A stretch of DNA of 64,000 bases from Acidobacteriota bacterium (lineage in GTDB: Bacteria; Acidobacteriota; Terriglobia; Terriglobales; Acidobacteriaceae). The translations under genes and the position numbers were made by a program. Location: NCBI GenBank assembly GCA_018268895.1, contig JAFDVP010000001.1:1054001-1118000 (forward strand). The letters run 5' to 3'. The notes below the pieces were generated by a model. It made no database searches. It was not told the origin of the DNA and saw only the letters and a list, made by a program, of their open reading frames with translations. Below, piece after piece: positions 1 to 8,803 of this stretch (position 1 is its first letter; every line of letters begins with the position of its first letter).

Positions 1-2
1 GT

Positions 3-59
3 TCCATTGCAGCCCTGCAGAAGCGTCAGGAAGGCAACTACACAACCTCCAACAGCTAA
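3..59 (+). CDS. 3' end of an unidentified gene (partial)
   Basis: Only the last 18 codons and a TAA stop are inside the window, and the tail ends in TTSNS. The frame is open to the left edge. No domain can be recognised from so little. A short GC-rich inverted repeat (ctgcc/ggcag, about 64-79) follows the stop but lacks a T-tract, so it is not a convincing terminator. Confidence 0.45.
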   Translation, partial: SIAALQKRQEGNYTTSNS

Positions 60-139
60 ACGTGCTGCCTGCGCTGGCAGAGATAAGGTAATTTTGAAGA
101 GCCGATTTCGATCAAAGCCTTGCATCACTATCCCTCCAT

Positions 140-1660
140 TTACGAACTAGTGCCAACGCGCGCAATGTATCGAAGCGCACGAATTCCAGGTAGAAAGAAA
201 TATGCTCCGCCGCGCACAGTAACGAAACGGGGAATGTTGTGAATCTGTTGCCGCAGGCCGGCATCCGTTGGGAGCGAAAATCGACTGGCCGGACATCCAG
301 CCGCAGTCTGGCGAATACCAACGAGTGGGTCGTCTTCATCTCGCAGCCCATCGAAGGTTGTGCTTTGAAGCCACGAGCCCTGAATGAATTCAAACTGGCG
401 CCCTATGTTTGCATTAAGACAGATGAAATGAAGCCCACTGGCAGGCTCGTTAGGTATAGGCGCTGCTTTGCGTTGGTCCTGCGTGAGTGGAGGCCCGTAT
501 TCGCGGCCACGCCGAATAAGACGATGAAAACGTGTCGATGCGACTCGGTCGAAGTGCAGAGGGGCCGGGTCTTTACTGAGAACCCTGTTGAGTGCCAGAA
601 TACGAGACAGCCTTCCTAACGCTCCCCGTGGAGTATCGGAAGGGAGATCGATGTTACGCGGATTTGCTCTACGGATATGCGAACCGAAGGGACACAGAAC
701 TCCTTGCGGGTCCGAATCAAAGGTAAATTGATTGCGGCGTATATCATCCGCAGCAGGACCGACGCCTTCGATGGGTTCATTCGACTGTGGGGGAAGCGAT
801 TCTCCGGACATGCGACGCCCGACAAACAACTCTGCGAGTTTTTGTGCGTGATCCGAATCCCCGCCGGTTTGCTCGTTGAGAAACTGCCAGAATCCATGGA
901 CATCCTGATCGAGTTGACGCATGACCAGATAAGTTCCGTTTCGGCCTAAATCCTTCTTGGCTGGCGCATCTTCAGCGTTGGGGAGATCTGCAGTTGAATT
1001 TTCAAGTATCGGGCGAGTGGTGTATCTGCCGTACTCATTTGGATATCCGAGCACGAATTCGCCAAGCATGGAGAGGTTCCCATAGCTGAGCTTGTCACCA
1101 GAGGAATCGCGCCTCCTCTCCCAATCGACTGCCGGGTTGCTGACGCCATCAACAAATCCGAAGGGCTCGACGCCGCCCATATTGGTCGTAACCAGAGTGC
1201 GCAACAGAGCAAAGCCCGAGCTCTCTACCTGCGACTCAATCGTATTTTTCCATTCGTGGAGGGACGACTGCTCATAGAGCAGGACAACGATGTCTGGCAC
1301 TGAGCTCTGTTGTCCCCATAACCATTGATCGGGAGAGTTTGCTCCAACGTCGCCCAGCCTGCGCGAGCGATTGTCTTCGCCTGTCATGCCGGAGATGAAT
1401 TCAGGCGAAAAGGCATTGATGACTTCTTCTGGAACGCGTAATTTTTTCAACCCTTGAGCGGTAATAGCGATCTGTAATGCACGAGATGGCGGAGGGTTTT
1501 GTGTCTCCGCAGTTGTAACAGGTGCTTGTCCAAGCCATCTTGATGCAGATGCAGACTCGTCGATGCGAAGCAGCAAAAAGCAAGCCTGTGTGAGCTTGCC
1601 GTAGCCAAAGCGTAGCAGGCCTTGCATGTCCTTAAAATCGTCGTTGGATAAGGGAGCCAC
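140..1660 (-). CDS. DyP-type heme peroxidase
   Basis: This 506-residue protein carries the DyP signature GFVDG at residues 168-172, whose Asp is the distal acid used with H2O2. The C-terminal half has CPFGSHIRRANPR near 323-335, where His328 is the expected axial heme ligand. A GTYLVMRQLDQD block near 242-253 is also typical of the family. DyP enzymes oxidise dyes, phenolics or other substrates with peroxide. I see no Tat or Sec signal, so it is probably cytoplasmic or encapsulated. The start is GTG, with AAAGGAG about 12 bases upstream. It is the last gene of a leftward run with a duplicated membrane protein and a GMC flavoenzyme that could supply peroxide. It is somewhat longer than compact DyPs, mainly between the two motif regions. 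The family is sure; the substrate is unknown. Confidence 0.9.
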   Translation of the reverse strand: MAPLSNDDFKDMQGLLRFGYGKLTQACFLLLRIDESASASRWLGQAPVTTAETQNPPPSRALQIAITAQGLKKLRVPEEVINAFSPEFISGMTGEDNRSRRLGDVGANSPDQWLWGQQSSVPDIVVLLYEQSSLHEWKNTIESQVESSGFALLRTLVTTNMGGVEPFGFVDGVSNPAVDWERRRDSSGDKLSYGNLSMLGEFVLGYPNEYGRYTTRPILENSTADLPNAEDAPAKKDLGRNGTYLVMRQLDQDVHGFWQFLNEQTGGDSDHAQKLAELFVGRRMSGESLPPQSNEPIEGVGPAADDIRRNQFTFDSDPQGVLCPFGSHIRRANPRNIDLPSDTPRGALGRLSRILALNRVLSKDPAPLHFDRVASTRFHRLIRRGREYGPPLTQDQRKAAPIPNEPASGLHFICLNANIGRQFEFIQGSWLQSTTFDGLRDEDDPLVGIRQTAAGCPASRFSLPTDAGLRQQIHNIPRFVTVRGGAYFFLPGIRALRYIARVGTSS

Positions 1661-1701
1661 TGCTGCTAAATACTCCTTTCAACGTTGCCAACGTCTATCT
1701 T

Positions 1702-2997
1702 CTAAAAGAGACCTATCCACTGTTGCAATGCTCTATCGCTCATCCAAGGCTGTTCCAGACCAGAGCGGATTCGCGCATTACGCTCTTTATCGCAAGCTGT
1801 AAGATTTGGTGTTGCGTTATACCACACCTGGGTCGGCAACTGATGCCGCCGTAAATAGTCCTTGAAGGTCAACTCGTCCTTTGCGCCATTGGCGATGAGC
1901 CAATCTGTTTTGGGATAGCCGAGGCCATTGCTGAAGACAACGTTCAGTCCCCAGGCCACTTTGTTGATAAAGTCGCCCATGTATGCTTCGAGGCTTCCGT
2001 CGTAATTACTCGCGAAGAACGCACGCTTGTGATCGTCGAGGAACACCCAGCGGGCGAATTGAATGGTGACGACACGCGCCAGGAATCCTCGATTGAAGAC
2101 GTGTCGAGCCGTGTAATCGATTGCGAGGAATACCGTAGCAATCGTCCAACGGCGAAACGAGCCTGGTTTGAGATTGCCATATGCGCTGAATTGGTTCGTA
2201 ACGAGATGATCTTCAATCCTTGCTAGATCGTGATTGTGATCCGCCCTGGGGCGTGGAGCAATCACGGGATCGGTTTTTTCATGGATGCGAAGCTGGATTA
2301 AAAAGAATGGAAGGTAGAGCAGAATGAGCGGCAAGAAGAGAAGAAGCAGCAATGGGATGCCGATACAGTGCAAGATGTTCTTAATCCGCCAACTCAAAGG
2401 TGTCGGAGGTTCAGGAGTTAGCGTGATTCGACCTGCCGTCTGCTCTTGTTCGACGAAACGATGTAACGCGTCCCAGACCTGCCTTGGACTGGAGCCGCTG
2501 AGATCCGTCGCTTCGATCCGCTTCCCCAGTGCCTGGTACAAAAGTTCTTCTTCATGCACTTGCACTAGGGTGCGGCCAATCCAATTGACATATGAGGCAG
2601 ATGCGCGTGCGTTATGAGCGTGTAGCCATGAGGTCAGGTTCGCCACTGTGGGAGGAGATACGCAGTTTGAAAAGATGCGTACGAGACCGACACCCGCGAT
2701 GGAGACAAGATCACCGATAAAGCGGTCCACCTCTCCATCGAAATCGCAGAGCAGGGCGAGGGACTTTCCACTCGCTGCTATAGGGTCTCCGTATGCAAGA
2801 AGGTCATCTCTGGTTGCGTCTTCCAGAATCACAAACCGAGCAAAGTGAAGAGTATCGATCTCATGAAAGGGGACTAAGGCGTTGGTTGGATCGTACGTGC
2901 CGGGTTGAGACGTCATGCTGGCCAAGAGTGAACGCAGTTCATTCTCGTGGCTTGGAGCAATGGAAGCAACGATCATGATGTTGGCTTGGGGAGTCAT
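1702..2997 (-). CDS. Membrane-anchored protein with two related domains, unknown function
   Basis: I do not recognise a named family. The protein (431 residues from the ATG at 2997) has a soluble N-terminal domain, a hydrophobic hairpin at about residues 208-236, and a second soluble domain. The two soluble domains resemble each other: HFARFVILED, then FDGEVDRFIGDL and RIFSNC in the first, and QFARWVFLDD, then YDGSLEAYMGDF and VVFSNG in the second. The order and spacing of the blocks are similar, which suggests an internal duplication. A TTG 60 bases upstream (3057) is an alternative start, but neither site has a strong ribosome binding site. The gene sits 41 bases upstream of the DyP peroxidase gene and reads the same way, so the two are probably cotranscribed and the product may hold redox partners at the membrane. 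That role is inference. Confidence 0.75.
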   Translation of the reverse strand: MTPQANIMIVASIAPSHENELRSLLASMTSQPGTYDPTNALVPFHEIDTLHFARFVILEDATRDDLLAYGDPIAASGKSLALLCDFDGEVDRFIGDLVSIAGVGLVRIFSNCVSPPTVANLTSWLHAHNARASASYVNWIGRTLVQVHEEELLYQALGKRIEATDLSGSSPRQVWDALHRFVEQEQTAGRITLTPEPPTPLSWRIKNILHCIGIPLLLLLFLPLILLYLPFFLIQLRIHEKTDPVIAPRPRADHNHDLARIEDHLVTNQFSAYGNLKPGSFRRWTIATVFLAIDYTARHVFNRGFLARVVTIQFARWVFLDDHKRAFFASNYDGSLEAYMGDFINKVAWGLNVVFSNGLGYPKTDWLIANGAKDELTFKDYLRRHQLPTQVWYNATPNLTACDKERNARIRSGLEQPWMSDRALQQWIGLF

Positions 2998-3180
2998 TGT
3001 GTTTGTTCCGTCGTACTCTCGCAAACGATGGAGCCCGGGAAAATCACAAAACCGCAACAGCTAGCAAAGACTGTTGATCATATGACCAGCCTCTACTCAG
3101 TTGAAGTCAAACCACATAAGAGGCCCAAACCTAATTGTGAAGAGACGATATAGTCGAAGCAATCGCTTGTCAACGCAGAT

Positions 3181-5196
3181 TCATCGTATGTCATGTTCTT
3201 GATTCTCTCGAAGGATGACGTCGACAGCTTTTTCGGCAGCCATGTAAATAGCACTTGCGATAAAGAAACCTGGAATGCGCGGGAAGATTGACGCATCGAC
3301 AATGCGCAGCCTTTGCGTCCCGTGAACGCAGAAATTGCTGGAGAGGACGCCTAGTTGATCGCATGGGCCGATCGCGCATGTCGATGAAGCGTGGTGTCCC
3401 CAGGCATGATCGCGCACGAAGGCTCTAAGGTCGTCGTCTGACTGGAGCGAATCACCCGGCAGTTCCTCAGCTTCAATCTGTCCGATGTTCTTGAAGTATT
3501 GCGTAATCTTGCGGGTGAAGCGAATCCCTTCAACGACCGCGGCGAGGTCCTCTTCTCTGAGATCGCTGCCCTCATCGAAGTAATGAAAATTGATAAGCGG
3601 CGGGTCGAGCGGATCCGCAGAGCGAAGTGTAACGCGACCGGCCCTGTTGTTTGTATGAGCCTTAAGCACAACCCAGGTCAGGTAGTTCAGGTTATTTGCA
3701 AAGATAGAGGAGTATCCAGGTTTATAGCCCCGAAAGAGACCAAGTATGGCGAGGCAAAAAATATCTGGAGTTGCTTTGTCAGGAAACGACCTGCGAAAAG
3801 CAGCCAGGACGCCACCGTTTGTAATGTATGGCCCTTGCCGCGCTTTTTTCCATTGCTGGAACGGTGGATCGTCGGATGAGAAGCGAGCGCCGCGGAAGAT
3901 GCGCCATTGTTTGAACTTCATTCGATTGACGATGGGAACTTCGTATCGGTCTTGTAGATTCCTGCCGACTCCAGGGAGATCAACTCGTACGGGAATGCCG
4001 TGCACCGCAAGTTCATCAGAGGGCCCAATGCCCGAGAGCATCAATAGTTGTGGCGAGTTGAAGGTACCTCCAGATAGGATGACTTCGCGACTCGCATAGA
4101 CGCGAATCGTTTCGCCGGTCTGGATAGCGGGAGTGGCGCTCGCCCCGTAGAGGCGGCTCCCCTTGATGTATTCCACGCCGATTGCTCGATTGCTATCGTC
4201 AAAGAGAATCTTCGTTGCCAGCGCATTGAGTTCGATGATCAGAAGCTGAGGCGATTGACGATGAACATTCAGTATTCGCTCGCGTGTACCAGTGCGAGCG
4301 TGATCGCTCGTAGTGAGAGGAAGGTATCGTGCACCTCCTGCGCTCTCTCTTACAAGGCGCCAATCGTTTGGATCGAATGCCCCCTTCCACAGCCAGCGTA
4401 GATGGTCTCGGCGGCTGCCGGCGTGTTTGAAGGCCTGCCAGGCAGAAATCAGAATTGTTCGGACGAGCGTCCAGTCGAAGATTGCCGCGAGCGGAATAGC
4501 ACGCTCAGTCGACAGCCATCCATTCCAGCCGTGGCGCGTAGGGTTGAATCCGAACCAATTGAGCAGGCGATGAAACGTGCGATGACGACAGCGTTCGAGA
4601 CGTTCAAAGTAGCTCCGCATGTGCTCGGCACTCCAGGAGTCGTCACCTGTGAGTTCCGCGATCCCATCCCAATCCGAGTTGTGCGGATAGACGAAGATCA
4701 TTGCATTGTGAGCCGTACAACCACCTAGCGCTGCGGAGCGGGGATACAGCACTCCATCGACTCTCTTGCCGTCGTGGGTCTCTACGTAATTCGGATCACG
4801 CCTTTGCCTGTCATCATTCGCATAGTGGCGAACGAAGAAGTTCCATGCAATGTTCTTGTTTTCCGAGGCATAGCCGTTGAAGACCGGCACATCGTAGTCG
4901 TTTGGTAGACCGCCACTTGGAGAAGCGGGATCAGCCTGGCTGGCTCTGGGATCGTCGCCAGCCTCAAGCAGTAAAACAGTACGGCCGGATTCCGCCAATC
5001 GCGCGGCGACTGTTCCGCCACCTGCGCCAGAACCTATAACGATAAATTCAGCGATTGCGTGTTGTGTCTCGTTGTTCAACAGCGCCTCTGCCTGTCGGAG
5101 TTTGTACGAGGGGCCTTGTTCGTGCATCCATCGTAGCGTCAGTTGGTAAAAACCTGAAGCGGCTAAATTGCACCCTGTCAACTGTTCGATTGACAA
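3181..5196 (-). CDS. GMC-family FAD oxidoreductase
   Basis: This 671-residue flavoprotein has an FAD-binding Rossmann motif GSGAGGG at residues 55-61, with Glu78 closing the beta-alpha-beta unit (VLLLEAGDDP). A GMC N-terminal block with LGGCTAHNAM lies near 160. The C-terminal substrate domain has HHASSTCAIG at about 601, with the usual catalytic His, and VDASIFPRIPG near 634-643. GMC enzymes oxidise alcohols or sugars and pass electrons to O2 or an acceptor. The second catalytic position, normally Asn or His in NxNAP, reads Ala in IASAIYM, so this belongs to a variant subfamily. The start codon at 5196 is TTG without a clear ribosome binding site; an ATG at 5127 would shorten the leader before the Rossmann fold. 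The gene is transcribed away from the 5281 gene across 84 bases. Family certain, substrate unknown. Confidence 0.9.
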   Translation of the reverse strand: MSIEQLTGCNLAASGFYQLTLRWMHEQGPSYKLRQAEALLNNETQHAIAEFIVIGSGAGGGTVAARLAESGRTVLLLEAGDDPRASQADPASPSGGLPNDYDVPVFNGYASENKNIAWNFFVRHYANDDRQRRDPNYVETHDGKRVDGVLYPRSAALGGCTAHNAMIFVYPHNSDWDGIAELTGDDSWSAEHMRSYFERLERCRHRTFHRLLNWFGFNPTRHGWNGWLSTERAIPLAAIFDWTLVRTILISAWQAFKHAGSRRDHLRWLWKGAFDPNDWRLVRESAGGARYLPLTTSDHARTGTRERILNVHRQSPQLLIIELNALATKILFDDSNRAIGVEYIKGSRLYGASATPAIQTGETIRVYASREVILSGGTFNSPQLLMLSGIGPSDELAVHGIPVRVDLPGVGRNLQDRYEVPIVNRMKFKQWRIFRGARFSSDDPPFQQWKKARQGPYITNGGVLAAFRRSFPDKATPDIFCLAILGLFRGYKPGYSSIFANNLNYLTWVVLKAHTNNRAGRVTLRSADPLDPPLINFHYFDEGSDLREEDLAAVVEGIRFTRKITQYFKNIGQIEAEELPGDSLQSDDDLRAFVRDHAWGHHASSTCAIGPCDQLGVLSSNFCVHGTQRLRIVDASIFPRIPGFFIASAIYMAAEKAVDVILRENQEHDIR

Positions 5197-5280
5197 ATGC
5201 CGGCAGTGAGGTCATAGTTGGCCATGCTCGCACATGGGCCTCGGTGTGCATTGATTTCTGAAGCATAAGGAGATTGCACG

Positions 5281-5721
5281 ATGGCCTATACCGTCAATCA
5301 GTTGATAGAGATGTCCAACCAGCAGCTCGATGAACTCTTTTCAAATAGTCCGACGGGAGATATTCCAAACGGCGAAGCGAATGGGACAGCAATCGTCGCA
5401 CCTGGCACAAAGTTTTCGCCAGCGATTGCGTCACTGATCAACATCTTCACATGGCAAGGGAAGACCTTCGACGCTGTTCATGGCACGTTAACGAATCGCA
5501 TTCTTGCATTTGGTTTAAATGCAATCGTGGCACAGGTTTATAAGTCAGAGAGCTGGTTTGATGGCAAAGAGTGCATCGTGCTGGACTATTCGAAGACATC
5601 GATGCTGGCTGAGCATGTTCGCGATGAGATCCGTCAGATTGGGCCAGGGTTCTATCTCGGGCTTGTGTATTGGAAGAAGGACAAGACAATTCACTTCGCA
5701 CTGCAATTTCCAACCTCATAG
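5281..5721 (+). CDS. Conserved-looking small protein of the redox island, unknown function
   Basis: This 146-residue soluble protein has no signal peptide or membrane segment. I do not recognise a named domain. It has features of a folded enzyme-like protein: FTWQGKTFD near 58, a central NRILAFGLNAIVAQVY stretch, VLDYSKTS near 102, and a C-terminal GPGFYLGLVYW block followed by HFALQF. The start is well supported by AAGGAG at 5267-5272, eight bases before the ATG. It is the first gene of the rightward arm of the redox island, followed 40 bases later by a catalase-like heme protein, so it is probably cotranscribed with it. The DYS and FYLG blocks suggest a ligand-binding fold related to lipocalin or DUF4334-like proteins, but that is a weak guess. 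Confidence 0.8.
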   Translation: MAYTVNQLIEMSNQQLDELFSNSPTGDIPNGEANGTAIVAPGTKFSPAIASLINIFTWQGKTFDAVHGTLTNRILAFGLNAIVAQVYKSESWFDGKECIVLDYSKTSMLAEHVRDEIRQIGPGFYLGLVYWKKDKTIHFALQFPTS

Positions 5722-5761
5722 ACGTCAGTTGTGACGTTGTTTGTTATGTGCGAGGTGCGAC

Positions 5762-6988
5762 TTGACCCTAAATCCAGACAGACCTGTTCCGAAGGCCAAT
5801 ACAGGATCGGCGCTGCTTAATGCGCTCGCCAACTGCGCTATTAAGCTGGTGCAGTTAGAGCGGCGGTTCGATCCATTTTATCGCCCGGCGTTTGATTCTG
5901 TTCTCCGCGATCCATTGGCGAATGTGGTGACGTGGCTCATCAACGCAAGACGGCATGATGACGGCCTGAAGATAGCCGAAGAAAAGCTCTTGGAAGATGA
6001 GGAAATTTACTTCGACTCGATCATTTCCACCTTTCAGGCGCAACTGCGTGGACTATGGAAGCCGGGGGCTTTCGAGAGAGGAGGTAATACAAAGACCCAT
6101 GGAATCGTACGTGCGGACTTTACAGTACACGATGGACTGCCGGCACAGCTTCGTCATGGCATCTTCGCAGAGCCGCGCACATATAAGGCATGGGTGAGGT
6201 TCTCAGGGCCCGGGCCGTACATTACTCCCGATATCGACGATGTGGGATTTATGAGCATGAGCGTCAAACTAATGGGAGTACCCGGCCCAAAGTTGATGGA
6301 CGAGGAGAAGTTCACGCAGGACCTCCTCGCAGTCTCGGCGCCTGTTTTTGTAAGCCCCGATGCAAGCGCAAATGCGCAGTTGCAGGTTGAGAGCTTGAGG
6401 AATGCGCAGGTCTTCTACTTCATCAATTTGCATCGTCCGCATATTCTTGACTTTGTGATGCAGTCGCTCTTTCTCAAAACCCAGAGCAGCCCGCTTGAGT
6501 CACCCTATTTTGGACAAGTCCCTTACTTGCTGGGAGAAGGGCGGGCGATGCAGTACTCCTTCTGGCCCAGCTCGACTGTAAAGACGCGCATACCGCGACT
6601 GCCCTTACGCCCGCCTGACGACTATCTGCGTCAGGCGATGGCGGCGACGCTTTCGCGGCAGGACGCTGTATTTGAAATGAAGGTGCAGCTACAGACTGAC
6701 TCGTTTTTGATGCCGCTGGAAAACAGCGCTGTGCTGTGGCCTGCAAAGAAATCGCCTTATGTGGCAGTGGCAACTGTTAAGATTCCAGCGCAGGTCTTCA
6801 GTTCACCTGCCCAGATGGATTTTGCGAAGCGTTTGTCATATAACCCGTGGCATTGTATTGCTGAGCATCGCCCACTCGGGAACATTAACCGCGCACGGCG
6901 TAGAGTGTACGACACGCTTTCCAAATTCAGGCACAGCATGAACAATGTGCCGTTGTATGAGCCTACTGGCGACGAACGCTTCGAGTGA
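5762..6988 (+). CDS. Catalase-like heme protein
   Basis: The protein (408 residues from TTG 5762) has the catalase core landmarks in order. A distal His lies in KTHGIVRADFTV (about residue 113). LRHGIF and YKAWVRFSG follow. Near the C-terminus NPWHCIAEHRPLGNINRARR leads to a proximal Tyr in RRRVYDTL (about 383), the expected heme ligand. It is shorter than true catalases and has a diverged middle, like the catalase-related hydroperoxide-processing proteins (allene oxide synthase-like). It could therefore act on organic hydroperoxides rather than H2O2. I chose TTG 5762 because GAGGTG lies four bases upstream (5752-5757); a TTG at 5741 is in frame but lacks such a site. No signal peptide is evident. 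Neighbours are a GMC oxidase, a DyP peroxidase and an FAD oxidase, consistent with peroxide or oxylipin chemistry. Confidence 0.85.
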   Translation: MTLNPDRPVPKANTGSALLNALANCAIKLVQLERRFDPFYRPAFDSVLRDPLANVVTWLINARRHDDGLKIAEEKLLEDEEIYFDSIISTFQAQLRGLWKPGAFERGGNTKTHGIVRADFTVHDGLPAQLRHGIFAEPRTYKAWVRFSGPGPYITPDIDDVGFMSMSVKLMGVPGPKLMDEEKFTQDLLAVSAPVFVSPDASANAQLQVESLRNAQVFYFINLHRPHILDFVMQSLFLKTQSSPLESPYFGQVPYLLGEGRAMQYSFWPSSTVKTRIPRLPLRPPDDYLRQAMAATLSRQDAVFEMKVQLQTDSFLMPLENSAVLWPAKKSPYVAVATVKIPAQVFSSPAQMDFAKRLSYNPWHCIAEHRPLGNINRARRRVYDTLSKFRHSMNNVPLYEPTGDERFE

Positions 6989-7113
6989 AGCTCTGCTGGT
7001 AGTCTCCTTGACTGAAGCGGCTGTCGGCGCATATTCTCTTCGGTCTTTGGATGTCTTCCCGCTTGTGTGCTGCTGGTTCGGGCCCGTCGTTATTTCAGCG
7101 AGGTGCGATAAAA

Positions 7114-8466
7114 ATGGCAGAGATCACTGTTACGAACTGGTTTGGCAATATTGTGTCGCACCCGCAGGTGGTGGTCGACGCGAACTCCGTCGAAGACATT
7201 ATTGCGATCGTGAAGGATGCCGTGCACTATCCGGCTCCTGTGCGAGCAGTTGGATCGAACCACTCGACCTCTCCTTGCGGCACGGCCGATGGCGGGACGC
7301 TTATTCGAATGAAGATGAATCAACTGCTTAGCATAGGCCCCGAAACGCTTGTGGCGCAGGCGGGAGCGACGCACCTTCACATGGCGAAAGCGCTCCAGGA
7401 AAAGGGTTATCAGTTTTATGTGAACACGGAGATCGGTAGCCTTACCGCAGGAAGTGCTGCGTGCGCAGGAACAAAGGATGCGTCCTTTGAGGGCGAGTAT
7501 GGCCAGGTAGGTTCCTACATTATTGGCGCAAAGATGGTGCTCGCGGATGGTTCGCTTCTTGACGTAACAGAAGCTGCGCAACCGGACCTTATGAAGATCG
7601 TTCGATCAAGCTATGGTTTGCTCGGAATCGTATATGAAGTGACCTACAAAATTCGTCCACTGATTCCCATGGCTGTTCATCACACGACGTATGGCCTTGC
7701 TGAATTTTTGAAGGAGTTGCCAGCGTTGCAGGCATCCGGCTACTCCATGATGTATTACATGTTTCCCTTCGCCGATAAGATTACGGTTGAATTCAGGAAG
7801 TACAATCCGTCCGCGACAGGAGAAGCCAACTGTACCGCCTGGGCCATCAGGAACCATATATGGGGCTCATCGGGGCCTAAGCTTGGGCACGATATTGAGC
7901 AGAATATCGCCTCTCCATCCATCCGCTACGGCATCGTCGATGCGTTCAACGCATCCTGGCGGCTGACGCTTGAGAACATCGTATCGAGCGACTACACGCA
8001 CGCCCCCGACCAGATCATCGACTACCCGCCTGTATCCAACGATCATCGCTATACGTTCAGTCTGTTTGCATTTCGTGAGGAAGACTTTCCCGCGGCTATC
8101 TCGGATTTTTACAAATTCTGCAACGATTACTACCAACAGAAGGGCTATCGCTCGAACCTGCTTTACGTTGGCTACAGAATAGCTGCGGACCAGCAATCGC
8201 TGCTCTCTTACTCATATCATGGGACGGTCATGACACTGGATCCCGTATCGACTGCGAACCCTGGCTGGGACGAATACCTGACAGCGTACAACCAGTTTTG
8301 CAGCGACCGGGATGGCGTCCCGCTCTTCAATCAGACTGCGAACTTAACGCCTGCGATTATGAAGAAGGCCGTGGGAGACCGATTACAGCTTCTTGCGGAT
8401 ACACGCAAAAAATATGATCCCGGCGACAGATTGCTGAACCAGTTCTTTAAACCGTATCTGATGTAG
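7114..8466 (+). CDS. FAD-binding oxidase of the VAO / aldonolactone oxidase type
   Basis: This 450-residue flavoprotein has an N-terminal PCMH-type FAD domain. VRAVGSNHSTSP near residues 43-54 corresponds to the GxGHS region that often binds FAD covalently through His. GGTLIRMKMN, GSLTAGSAACAGTKD and GQVGSYIIGAKMVLADGSL follow, then a substrate domain and a C-terminal KYDPGDRLLNQFF typical of this superfamily. Such enzymes oxidise sugars, aldonolactones or related polyols and usually make H2O2. The start ATG at 7114 is preceded by GAGGTG at 7100-7105, eight bases upstream; 21 in-frame codons further upstream are probably not translated. It ends the rightward arm of the redox island, and its H2O2 could feed the DyP peroxidase. 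The substrate cannot be read from sequence. Confidence 0.87.
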   Translation: MAEITVTNWFGNIVSHPQVVVDANSVEDIIAIVKDAVHYPAPVRAVGSNHSTSPCGTADGGTLIRMKMNQLLSIGPETLVAQAGATHLHMAKALQEKGYQFYVNTEIGSLTAGSAACAGTKDASFEGEYGQVGSYIIGAKMVLADGSLLDVTEAAQPDLMKIVRSSYGLLGIVYEVTYKIRPLIPMAVHHTTYGLAEFLKELPALQASGYSMMYYMFPFADKITVEFRKYNPSATGEANCTAWAIRNHIWGSSGPKLGHDIEQNIASPSIRYGIVDAFNASWRLTLENIVSSDYTHAPDQIIDYPPVSNDHRYTFSLFAFREEDFPAAISDFYKFCNDYYQQKGYRSNLLYVGYRIAADQQSLLSYSYHGTVMTLDPVSTANPGWDEYLTAYNQFCSDRDGVPLFNQTANLTPAIMKKAVGDRLQLLADTRKKYDPGDRLLNQFFKPYLM

Positions 8467-8500
8467 GCCGGGCGAGAAGCTTTATCGAGAGGAAGAAATT

Positions 8501-8575
8501 TGGAGGCGCGGGTCGGGATCGAACCGACGCATAAAGGTTTTGCAGACCTCTCCCTTACCACTTGGGTACCGCGCC
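8501..8575 (-). tRNA. tRNA-Cys (GCA)
   Basis: Read on the minus strand, the acceptor stem GGCGCGG pairs perfectly with CCGCGCC. The anticodon arm is GAGGT-CTGCAAA-ACCTT with anticodon GCA. The T arm is GTCGG-TTCGATC-CCGAC, and CCA is encoded in the DNA after a T discriminator base. The cloverleaf is complete. Confidence 0.97.
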
Positions 8576-8642
8576 TCTGTGTGGGCCGTTCTGTTCAGCC
8601 CTGCAAATTGTATGTGAAGTTTACCGCAGGCAGGGAATTATT

Positions 8643-8717
8643 TGGAGCGGGAGACCGGGGTCGAACCGGCGACATCTTCCTTGGCAAGGAAGCACTCTAC
8701 CACTGAGCTACTCCCGC
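8643..8717 (-). tRNA. tRNA-Gly (GCC)
   Basis: On the minus strand the acceptor GCGGGAG pairs with CTCCCGC, the anticodon arm is CTTCC-TTGCCAA-GGAAG with anticodon GCC, the T loop reads TTCGACC and CCA is encoded. It lies 67 bases upstream of tRNA-Cys in the same direction, so the two are probably one transcript. Confidence 0.97.
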
Positions 8718-8803
8718 TCTCACAGAAGTAAGTATATCGACTCGTCATCGTATGGTCAAACCTTGTGGGTGCCATGCGATACAACGTCTTTTCGCCGATT
8801 AGA

